NCBI GenBank assembly: GCA_030180135.1
Contig: CM058234.1
Span: 28,988,766-29,052,765, forward strand
Source of the DNA: Orychophragmus violaceus
Taxonomy: Eukaryota > Streptophyta > Magnoliopsida > Brassicales > Brassicaceae
Direction of reading: 5' to 3'
DNA length: 64,000 nucleotides
Position 1 is the first letter of the stretch, and the number at the start of each line of letters is the position of its first letter. Shown piece by piece: positions 48,712 through 58,398 of the stretch. The position numbers and the translations under genes were made by a program. The notes beneath the pieces were generated by a model. The model searched no databases and was not told the DNA's origin. It saw nothing but the letters and a program-made list of their open reading frames with translations.

Positions 48712-49000
48712 TGTTGGGATAGTGTCCTGAAATCACACTTGTACTCACTCCTGATGATAGTTGTGTGTCGAGATCAGACATTCGTATAATACTGGGCGGT
48801 TGCAATGTTTTGCTAGAAGCCTCTTGCAATCTGTAAGTTGTAGACTTACTACCAGTATTATATGATCCTATAGGGCCACACACCTAAGCAAACTGGAAGC
48901 GTTAAATATGGGCATGATCATTATAGTAATGATCGTATGGATGTGTATTGGATACACATCAATAATGAGTTTCGGGTAGTGTGCCGATCGACACAGTATG
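48712..49000 (+). repeat. Element C 5' LTR, left piece
   Basis: Starts TGTTGGGATAGTGTCC. It contains two adjacent hairpins (GATCATTA-TAG-TAATGATC at 48916-48934 and GATGTGTAT-TGG-ATACACATC at 48940-48960) and the first palindrome of a paired module (48981-48994). It ends at GTATG, the target duplicated by element D. Confidence 0.93.
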
Positions 49001-49727
49001 TGTTGGGCATGTCCTGAAATCTATTGTACTTGCTCTTAAGTAAAAGTCGTATTGTCGAGATGAGACAATCATATGACACTAGGCAGTCATAATGCTTTGC
49101 TAGAAGCCACTTATGATCAATGAGTTGAGAACTCATTGCTAGTGTTATATGATCCTACAGGGTCACACACCTAAGCAAACTGGACGTTGTATATGGGGTT
49201 GATCATTAATGTAATGATCGGGTGAATGCATATTTGATATGCATTCAATACCAAGTTTCTGGGGCAGTGTCGATCGACGCAATAAGTGTGTCGGTCGATA
49301 CAGATCGGCAGTGTCGATCGACACAATAAGTGTGTCGGTCGACACAGCTCGCGAATTGCCAGATTAAAATCGGTTTAATCGCTGGTTAATTCGGTTGTGT
49401 TTTAAGTCGACATATATAAGATATATGGTCGACCTAAACACTAACTAAACCTAATTCACAGCCACCAGAAAGGTAAGAGAAACCTCTCGAGAGATTTGAT
49501 CTCTAAAGGCACTAGCATCCCTTCTGTTCAGTTTTTGTGCGTGTGGATACCAGTAGAAGCGCAGCATTTAAGGTGATTCGTGATCTCGATTATCTGCAAA
49601 ATCTTCCACTGCTAATAACCAGGTAATCCTGAGATCCAATGATTCAATTATATGAACCCTAGATCCTAGGCTTGGAATTCAGACTAGGGCTGCCTAATAA
49701 GATTAGGATCTGCTAGAAATTCCTTCA
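49001..49727 (+). repeat. Element D 5' LTR
   Basis: Begins TGTTGGGCATGTCC and ends CCTTCA. It has hairpins at 49201-49219 and 49224-49246, two 35-bp palindrome modules (49267-49301, 49311-49345), and a TATA box (TATATAA, 49413-49419) inside a third inverted repeat (49406-49433). Confidence 0.95.
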
Positions 49728-49728
49728 G

Positions 49729-49741
49729 TGGTATCAGAGCC
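49729..49741 (+). promoter_or_regulatory. Primer-binding site of element D
   Basis: TGGTATCAGAGCC, one base after the LTR, complementary to the 3' end of plant initiator tRNA-Met. Confidence 0.95.
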
Positions 49742-49890
49742 TTAGGGTTCTATTGAATCAGTAGCATGATGATTAGATTAGTTGAATCTAGATCTCTGTA
49801 TAATTGATACAAGCATGCTAAAACTTGTTTTGATCAAAGTAACCTAGTTTAGGGTTTTTTGTTCGAAAACGTTTTAGGGTTTTTCGCATG

Positions 49891-50244
49891 GTGTCGATCG
49901 ATGCCAATCCGGCGTCGATCGACACAGGGCGAAAACCCGAATGAAACTTAGGTTTCGCCTAGTGTCGATCGACACAAGAGTTGTGTCGGTCGACACAAAC
50001 CTCGCAAAATTGATAAATCGGTTCAATTGGATTGGACCGGTTATCGAGCTTGGTTAATAATGGTTAAATGCTAAGAACGGTTTATTGCGATTGGTTTGAT
50101 TAGGTTAGCATCGACCGACACTAATGTAGTGTCGATCGACACTGACTGGTTATCATAAAACCGGATCAATTGGATTGATCGGTTATCGCAAATTAGTTTT
50201 GGTTAACCTGCATCGATCGACACTAAAATAATGTCGGTCGACAC
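49891..50244 (+). repeat. Four palindrome modules in the leader of element D
   Basis: Modules at 49891-49925, 49962-49996, 50108-50142 and 50210-50244. Each is 14 bp + 7 bp + 14 bp of GTGTCGATCGACAC-type palindromes. The third has its variant palindrome first, so it is inverted relative to the LTR copies. Confidence 0.93.
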
Positions 50245-50831
50245 AAGGTCCGATGGTTTAGGTTATTGAATCTGAAATCACAGAACCAAACCAAAATGAA
50301 CCATTTTAATTAGAAGAATTAAAACATAATAAAACTAAATGTTTTAAAGGTTCCGTTCCTCAACCAAATATCAAGTGATCCTTGATGTCTTTCCAATCTT
50401 GTCAACTATCAAGACTCATTTCATTGTGCGATAGATTTGCAGTGCAAGGTGTCCACAATTAGATGAGTAAGACAGGAAGTAATCGTGTTGATGGACTTGC
50501 AGTGCAAGACATCAACAATTACATGACTTAAGAAATTGGTTTACTTGACTGGGCCATCAAAATCGTTTTGGGCTCAGAGACATCAGGTGGGTTGGACATG
50601 AGATGTCAATCCACAACCAAGAGTTATATTGGATATAACTAGCAAAGAGTTGCTTACCTAGATAGCTAAAATTTGGGTGATAGCCAGTGGCTCACTAAAG
50701 TTTAGTGAAGTATGGGTCTTGGATCATTATATTCATTTGAGGAAACATTGTTTGAATATTGCGAGTTTTCTTAATTGTTAAGACTTCTCATTTCTTGAAC
50801 ATCATAACTAAACCTCCCTTGTTTTTCAGCT

Positions 50832-51710
50832 ATGTCTAGCACAAACCATCGTAACAATTTCTCCCTGCGATCCGTCCTTGAGAAGGACAAGTTAAATGGA
50901 TCAAACTTTCTTCAATGGTATCGGAACTTGAGAATCGTTCTCAAACAGGAGAAGAAGGACTATGTCCTTGATAAAGTTCTCCCTAAGAAGTACTGAGCCA
51001 ATGCATGGCAGTCAGATAAGGATGCTTGGGATAAGCATTCTAATGATGCGGTGGATGTGAGTTGTCTCATATTGGCTACCATGAACTCGGAATTGCAGAA
51101 GCAATATGAGTACGTGGAGTCGCCAATAGAGATGATCACTGGCCTGAAAAGTATGTTTCAGGAGCAGGCACGAACTCAGAGATACCAGACGGTTAGGTCT
51201 CTGATTGAGTGCAAGCTACCAAAGGGCGAACCAGTTAGTCCTCATGTCATTAAAATGATGGGTTATATTGATAACCTGGGGAAACTGGATTGTCCCATTA
51301 GCCAAGAGTTGGCTACTGACATCATTATACAGTCACTGCCGTCAAGCTATGATCAATTTGTTATGAACTATAACATGAACAACTTGACGAAGACGTTGAC
51401 TGAATTGCATGGGATGCTTAAGACTGCTGAACCTAACATCAAGAAGGACACCCCAGATGTCCTTATGGTACAAAAGGGTAAAAAGTTTAAGAAACTTGGT
51501 AAGAACAAAGGTGATGGCAAGACAAGCTCGATTGTGAATCCAAGCGAGTATGGCCATGCTCCTAAGGTTAAAACCAGTCTTTCTGAAGATGTTAAGTGCC
51601 GTTATTGTAATTGTTATGGGCATTTGAAAAGAAACTGCAACAAATTCTTGGAAGATTATGAGAAGCTGAAGAAGACGTACGAGACTTCTTCTTCAGGTAT
51701 TATGTTATAG
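50832..51710 (+). pseudogene. Element D gag
   Basis: Starts at an ATG and reads RSVLEKDKLNGSNFLQWYRN, typical of copia gag (DUF4219/UBN2-type). A TGA at 50994-50996 interrupts it after 54 codons, and the same frame continues to a zinc knuckle CRYCNCYGHLKRNC near 51595-51640. It ends at a stop at 51708-51710, where element C continues openly into protease. Confidence 0.9.
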
Positions 51711-52301
51711 AAGTAAATGTTACTTCTTACAGTCCTACTTATTGGGTATTTGATACCAGCTGTGGTACTCATATTTTGTGAAAATGTGCAGGGCCTGAGC
51801 AAAAGTAAGACTATGGAGAAAGGACAAGTGGATCTACGCGTGAGAAATGGAGCAAGAGTTGCTGCATTAGCCGTAGGAGTATTTCATTTGTTTTCTTTTA
51901 TGGCATGTTTTGAACTTAAAACTGCTACTATGTACCTGCTATGAGCAGAAAGATTATTTCTAATCCTTGTTTGGATATAGAAGGATATCAGTTTTCAAAT
52001 TAAGAATAAGTGTTATTCATTTGATTACAATGATATATTTTATAGTAGCAATCCATTAGAGAATGGACTTTATGTTCTAAACCAGAACGTGCCTAACTAT
52101 AACATTAATACCAAGAGATTCAAGTCAAATGATACGAATCAAACTTCTCTCTGGCATTGTCGTTTTGGGCCACATAAATGAGAAACAGAATCAAAAGCTC
52201 CATAGTGATGGGCTCTTGGGCTCATCTGATTATGAATCATAATGAGTAAAGTGAATCTTGTTTATTGGGTAAAATGACGGAGGCCCCTTTCAATGAAGGT
52301 A

Positions 52302-52336
52302 GTGTCGATCGACACAAACGGTGCGTCGGTCGATAC
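52302..52336 (+). repeat. Palindrome module inserted in integrase coding DNA of element D
   Basis: GTGTCGATCGACAC, a 7-bp spacer, then GCGTCGGTCGATAC. Compared with element C the local sequence is longer by about 53 bp, which shifts the frame. Confidence 0.9.
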
Positions 52337-53159
52337 AGGTTGCGAACGATCAAAATGAAAGGGCCAGAGGCTTATTGGGTTTTATACATACGGATGTATA
52401 TGGGCCAATGAGCACAAGTGCTAGAGGAAACTTTCAGTACTTCATTACCTTTACTGATGATTTCAGTAGGTAAGGTTATGTCTTATTAATGAGACATAAG
52501 TCAGAATTTTGAAAAGTTCAAAGAGCTCCAGAATGAAGTACAGAATCAATTTGGCAAAGGTATTAAAGCTCTACGATGAGATCATGGAGGTGAATACTTA
52601 AGTCAAGAATTTAGTGATCATCTGAGAGATTGTGAAAGTGTTTCACAATTCACTCTTCCTGAATCGGACTTTATTAGATATAGTTCGATCAATGATGAGT
52701 CACTTAGATCTTCCATTATCCTTCCAGGAATACGCTCTAGAAACGTCTGCATTTACACTAAATATGGTTCCATCAAGATCAGTTACAGGGACACCACATG
52801 AGATGTGGACTGTTAATGTTCCTGATTTGTCTTTCAAGAAGACTTGGGGTTGTGAGGCTTATATAAAATGTTTAATCTCTGATAAGATCACACCCAAATA
52901 CGATAAGTGCTACTTCATTGGTTTTCCTAACGAAACCAAGGCATGTTACTTTTACAACCGGTCCGAGAACAAATTGTTCGTTGCTCGGAACCATGTTTTC
53001 TTGAGAAAGTTTTTTTTTCCAAGAAGAACAGTGGGAGTAAAGTACAACTCGAAGAAATTCGAAAATCACAGGAGACTGCTCAACCTGATGAGGAAGAGCA
53101 GCAGTTGGATATACAAGGAGTTGTAGAACCTGCACCTGTGATGCCTAAGGTTTGCAAAG

Positions 53160-53370
53160 GATCTGGTGAATGTATATTCGATATACATTCAAAAAGGCGA
53201 GTTTCTGAAGAAGTGTCGATCGACACAAAAGTTGTATCGATCGACACAGATCGCGAACCAAAATATTGATTTTGGTTTATGACTTAATTAACTACGGTTT
53301 AAATCTTGGTTAATTAGGTCGTGGTAAAAGTCTACATATGAGATATGTGCGCGACTTTTACACAAAACTG
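53160..53370 (+). repeat. LTR-like fragment inside element D pol
   Basis: It repeats the LTR order: hairpin (53168-53190), module (53213-53247), GCGAA, then an inverted repeat at about 53325-53362. It differs in sequence from both the C and D LTRs. Flanking words resemble each other (GTTTGCAAAGGATC and GCTCGCAGATCC), suggesting insertion with local duplication. Confidence 0.7.
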
Positions 53371-54391
53371 AAGCTCGCAGATCCGAAAGGATCCGTCACG
53401 AACCCGAGAAATGTGGATTTCTCGTAACCAATTGTCGTGATCTACTGATCATTGAAAGTGACGGGCCTGCAAATGAGTAAAGAAGCAATGATGAGCCTTG
53501 ACTCCGAAAATGGCTGAAAGCCGCTGAATCCGAAATTGGATCCATGTCACAGAACCAAGTGTGGACTTTGGTCGATTTACCCATTGAGTGTAAATAGATT
53601 TTCAAAAGGAAACTGATGTGAATGGTGATATCCAAAGCTGGATTGGTGGAAAAGGTTTCAAGCAAATTCATGGTGTTGACTATGAAAGAAACCTATTCCC
53701 AGTCAACATGCTTAAAGTCCATTCGGATTCTCCTAGCAACCACCACACATAATGGTTATGAGATCTGGCAGATGGATAAGAAAACAGTTTTCCTTAATGG
53801 AATTCTGAAAAGGATGTGTACATGACACAACCTGAAGTTTTCATTGATCCTAATGAAGCTAGGAAGATATGCAAGCTTCGCCGATCCATTTATGGATTGA
53901 AGCAAGCATCTCGGAGTTGGAATCTTCGTTTTGATAAAGCAGTCAAAAGGTTTGACTTCGTCAAGAATGAAGAGGAACCGTGTGTTTACAAGAGGACTAG
54001 TGGGAGCACATTTGCATTTCTAGTATTGTATGATACTACTTCTCGGAAATGAAGTTCCATCGTTTCAGTCTATTAAGACCTGACTCGAAAGTTGTTTTTC
54101 GATAAAATTATGGGAGAAACCGTATACATTCTTGGAATAAGAATCTATGAAGATAGATTGGACAAGCTAATTGGATTGTGTCAAGACACTTATGGTGATA
54201 AGGTCTTGCACAGGTCCAGTATGCATGATTCCAAGAAGAGCTTCGTGCAAATGACTCTTGGTATTACTCTTAGCAAGACGCAGTGTCCTTCGACACACGC
54301 TGAGCAAGGGCGAATGAGGGTCAGGCTACTGCTAAAGGCATTAGATGTCTTAAGATGTGATCTTAATTTTAGTGGGAGTCGTTGTTGTTAA

Positions 54392-55184
54392 TTTTAGTTA
54401 TGATATGATGTTCGTGTGAACATAATATGATTATGTTAATGAAATCTGACATCATTATTATTTAATTATGTTATTAAATAATAGTCCCAAAGTAATTTAT
54501 GACATTTTATAGGTCATCAAGTATGTGACTTGATCATGAAACCCTATAGATAATAAATGACATAAATTATGTTGGTCCCTGGTCGAGGTTGTTAAAGTGG
54601 GACATTAACAACCGCGTGAGACTAGTATGTGAGGTGATTGATGACTAAGTTTCATGGAGTCATTAATAAGAGTATTAAAGTCAATCACATAGATATGTGT
54701 TGGAGAACACAGGATCGAACATGGCCCACTGATGAGAACTCTACGGGATAGTTATATAAGTGTCATGAGAGTTTTCATTACGACTATAGAGTATAGTCCT
54801 TAGACCTGAGTTCATCATGTTTTCTTACATATGAATTGGTCCGCTTTAACCTTGTCAAACGTCAGCCGTAACTGGTGACTATAAAGGCATTGATTGGGCG
54901 TATCATGAAGTGTGTGAAGAAACAGGGATGGAACAAGATGGGATTTGTCCCTCCTATATAACAGGAGATAAATATCTCAGGGCCCATCGAAGATTTGATA
55001 CTGAGAAATGTGTGGCCACACTCAAACGAGGTGATTGTCAGTCGTTTGTCTTGTCAGTATAAATCGGAGTTCAATGAACATGATCTTGGCTAAATAAGGG
55101 TGACACAGATCTTGCCTTATGCCAGATCGAGATATAGTGATGAAGGGATTATGGGAATAGATGATTCCAATACAAGTGGGAGAT
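54392..55184 (+). other. 3' UTR and polypurine tract of element D
   Basis: Non-coding, about 790 bp, clearly similar in order and sequence to 61555-62383 of element C and (reversed) to 35915-36780 of element A. It ends AAGTGGGAGAT (55174-55184), the polypurine tract. Confidence 0.8.
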
Positions 55185-55911
55185 TGTTGGGAATGTCCTG
55201 AAATCTATTGTACTTGCTCTTAAGTAAAAGTCGTATTGTCGAGATGAGACAATCATATGACACTAGGCAGTCATAATGCTTTGCTAGAAGCCACTTATGA
55301 TCAATGAGTTGAGAACTCATTGCTAGTGTTATATGATCCTACAGGGTCACACACCTAAGAAAACTGGATGTTGTATATGGGGTTGATCATTAATGTAATG
55401 ATCGGGTGAATGCATATTTGATATGCATTCAATACCAAGTTTATGGGGCAGTGTCGATCGACGCAATAAGTGTGTCGGTCGATACAAATCGGCAGTGTCG
55501 ATCGACACAATAAGTGTCTCGGTCGACACAGCTCGCGAATTGTCAGATTAAAATCGGTTTAATCACTGGTTAATTCGGTTGTGGTTTAAGTCGACATATA
55601 TAAGATATATGGTCGACCTAAACACTAACTAAACCTAATTCACAGCCACCAGAAAGGTAAGAGAAACCTCTCGAGAGATTTGATCTCTAAAGGCACTAGC
55701 ATCCCTTTTGTTCAGTTTGTGTGCGTGTGGATACCAGTAGAGGCGCAGCATTTAAGGTGCTTCGTGATCTCGATTATCTGCAAAATCTTCTGCTGCTAAT
55801 AACCAGGTAATCCTGAGATCCAATGATTCAATTATATGAACCCTAGATCCTAGGCTTGGAATTCAGACTAGGGCTGCCTAATAAGATTAGGATCTGCTAG
55901 AAATTCCTTCA
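55185..55911 (+). repeat. Element D 3' LTR
   Basis: 727 bp. Palindrome modules lie at 55451-55485 and 55495-55529; the second carries one change (GTGTCTCGGTCGACAC context). Confidence 0.95.
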
Positions 55912-55916
55912 GTATG

Positions 55917-56275
55917 TGTGTCGATCGACACAAGGTCGATTCCGAAACTGAGTTTAGGTTTTATGACTTAAACGAATCTGATTAATTATGGTTCGGTTTA
56001 AGTCATTCAAGGTCCTTATATAGTCATATAGGTTCGACCTGGAACCCTAGCCGTCAAGTTTTTCTCTGACAGAAAAGCAGAAACACCAGAACTCAGAGAT
56101 CCCAAAGATCCGGCACTAGCATCCCGGTTTCCAGCTTGTGTGCGTGTGTATCTGGTAGAGGCGAAGCATCTGAGTCGCTAGATCTCGTTCACCAATCATT
56201 CCACTGCCAGATCAAGGTAAGAACGAGGTTGGTAAATTCAATATAACGAACCCTAGATCCTGTGGCGATCCAAAA
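55917..56275 (+). repeat. Element C 5' LTR, right piece
   Basis: Resumes with the second palindrome (55918-55931) and matches 62673-63031. It ends CCAAAA where the 3' LTR has CCAACA, a mutated LTR terminus. Confidence 0.92.
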
Positions 56276-56276
56276 G

Positions 56277-56288
56277 TGGTATCAGAGC
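56277..56288 (+). promoter_or_regulatory. Primer-binding site of element C
   Basis: TGGTATCAGAGC, one base after the LTR, complementary to initiator tRNA-Met. Confidence 0.93.
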
Positions 56289-56435
56289 GTGTTAGGGTTT
56301 AGTCTATTGAATTTGAGGCTTTTGAATCGAATACTGATGAATTTGATAAGTTAATTGCCTGCCAAATCGTGTTTTATAGAAGTTAATCTCGGATTAAAGT
56401 TTCTGTTGAAAACGACGAACTAATGTTGTCGCACT

Positions 56436-56950
56436 GTATCGATCGACACTAAGCTTGTGTCGGTCGACACGCCGCGAAACGTATAATAAAATTTTAGGGT
56501 TTGTCGCATGATGTCGATCGACACTAATCTTGTGTCGGTCGACACACCGCGAAAACTCGTAAAAGATTTTGAGGTTTGTCGCACAGTGTCGATCGACACT
56601 AATCTTGTGTCGGTCGACACACCGCGAAAACGCTCACTCGGTCTTGGAGGTCGTTCTGTGTCGGTCGATAAACTGGGTGCGTCGGTCGACACAGACTATG
56701 CGAATCGATAGATCGGTTCAATTGGATTGAATCGACTGTCTCGCTTGGTTAAGTTGGTTAACCGATTTGGTTCAGGTTGGGTAATGTCGATCGACACAAA
56801 GTTATGTGACGATCGATATGGACTACTAAACCGGACCGGTTCAATTAGATTGAATCGGTTAAGGAAATTCGATCCGGTTTGACCGGTTATCGAAGACCGG
56901 TTTAAATTGGGTTGTGTCGACCGATGCCAATGGTTGGCGTCGATCGACAC
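56436..56950 (+). repeat. Six palindrome modules in the leader of element C, first part a 75-bp tandem array
   Basis: Modules at 56436-56470, 56511-56545, 56586-56620, 56658-56692, 56784-56819 and 56914-56950. The first three starts are exactly 75 bp apart and the fourth follows at 72 bp. Between the modules lie GCGAAAA on one side and TTTGTCGCA on the other. Confidence 0.93.
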
Positions 56951-57589
56951 GCCAATCGCAAAATTGCTGGTTGGACCTCAAATTTGCATATACCAGACCA
57001 AATTTAATCCTAAAGTTCTAAATGAACCTAAACTTAATAAAACTGAATGTTTTAATTAAATTAATAATTTCTCGGATGTATATTGGATATACATCAAGAT
57101 TAAATAGTTCATTTTCTCAACTAAATATCAAGTGATCTTGATGTCTTGCCCGATCTTGTCTACTGTCAAGACTCGTTTCGTTGTTGGATAGCCTTGGAGT
57201 CCTTGGTATCCACAACAACATGAGCAAGGCAGGTGGTCATTGATAGACTTGCAGTGCGACTGTCAGTGACCACAAGACAGAAAAGATTGGTTTTACTTGA
57301 CTAGGCTATCAGAAGTTCTGGGCCCAGAGACATCAGAGTAGATTAGACATAGTTTGTCTCATCTACGACCAAGAGTTGTACTGGGTACAATTAGCAATGA
57401 TTTGCTTACCTAGATAACTAAAGTTTGGATAATGGCGAGTCGCCCACTCAGATTTTGGTGAAGTATGGATCTTGGTTCATTGTATTCATCTGAGGAAACA
57501 TAGTTTTTGAATACGAGTTTTCTTATTAGATAAGAATTCTCATTTCTTGAGAATTATAACTAAAACCTCTACCTCTTTTAATTACAGCT

Positions 57590-58398
57590 ATGTCTGTCTC
57601 AACTCACATCAACACTTTCTCACTAAGATCCGTCCTTGAGAAGGACAAGTTAAATGGATCTAATTTCTTGGAATAGTATCGGAACCTGAGAATAGTTCTC
57701 AGGCAGGAGAACAAGGAATATGTCCTTGAAAGAGTTCTCCCCGAGAGGCCACGTTCCAATGCCCCGCAGACAGAAAAGAATGCTTGGGATAAGCATTCAG
57801 CTGATGTCAAAGACGTTAATTTTCTAATGTTGGTGACTATGAACTCTGAGCTGCAGAAGCAATATGAGAACGTGATGTCACCCATTGAGATGATTAACAG
57901 CCTGAAAGCTTTGTTTCATGAGCAAGCTCGCACAGAGAGATACCAGACGGTTAAATCTCTCATGGATTGCAAGCTGGCTAAGGACAGTCTAGTAAGTCAT
58001 CATGTCCTTAAAATGATGGGTTACATTGATAACCTGGGGAAACTGGACTGTGCCATTAGCCAGGATCTAGCCACTGACATGATTCTGCAGTCTTTGCCGT
58101 CGTGTTTTGATAATTTCATCATGAACTACAACATGCAAAACATGACTAAGACATTGACTGAGTTGCACGGCATGCTGAAGACAGCAGAGTCGAACCTCAA
58201 GAAGGCAACTCCCAGTGTACTGATGGTACAAGGGGGTAAAGGTTTAAGAAACCTAAGAAGGATAAGGGAAAGGCCCAAGTTGTCCAGACTGAGAGTCAGG
58301 ACAAGCCCAAGCCGAAGCCCAAATCCGGACCTTCTTCTGAGGACAAATGCAACTACTGCAAGCAGTTAGGGCATTGGAAGAGAGACTGCGAGAAGTTC
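57590..58398 (+). pseudogene. Element C gag, one stop and one frameshift
   Basis: ATG at 57590 begins a copia gag (TFSLRSVLEKDKLNGSNFL). A TAG at 57674-57676 stands where element D has a tryptophan codon. The frame then stays open from 57827 (MNSELQKQYENVMSPIEM) until a 1-nt frameshift near 58240, after which the gag end is read in the pol frame, including the zinc knuckle CNYCKQLGHWKRDC (58350-58391). A gag of about 265 residues plus a fused pol would be normal for this lineage. Confidence 0.9.

Larger units (their letters stand above)
51717..54391 (+). pseudogene. Element D pol (protease, integrase, RT), heavily mutated
   Basis: It aligns with element C pol: protease region with WVFDTSCGTH (D-T-S-C in place of DTGC), a pre-integrase region, integrase fragments (LLDIVRSMMSHLDLPLSFQ), RT fragments (QMDKKTVFLNGILK, CKLRRSIYGLKQASRSWNL) and a truncated C-terminal part. 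RNase H is mostly missing. Two insertions absent from C, at about 52298-52350 and 53160-53370, carry palindrome modules. Confidence 0.88.
49001..55911 (+). mobile_element. Element D: full-length but decayed copia retrotransposon
   Basis: The LTRs are exactly 727 bp each (49001-49727 and 55185-55911) with about 16 differences (about 2.2%). The target duplication GTATG lies at 48996-49000 and 55912-55916. A primer site follows the 5' LTR and a polypurine tract precedes the 3' LTR. Coding regions are homologous to element C but full of stops. It sits inside the 5' LTR of C, between the two palindromes of a module. Confidence 0.93.

Noticed and set aside
56420..56711. Open frames on both strands encoding 25-residue repeats rich in VSIDT/VSVDT
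   Set aside because: The peptide repeat is the 75-bp DNA repeat of the palindrome module read in frame. Both strands are open for the same reason, and the region is the untranslated leader of element C.
56436..56950. CRISPR-like pattern of short repeats with spacers
   Set aside because: The units are palindromic modules in a plant retrotransposon leader, with tandem flanks instead of unique spacers and no cas genes; CRISPR arrays do not occur in plant nuclear genomes.
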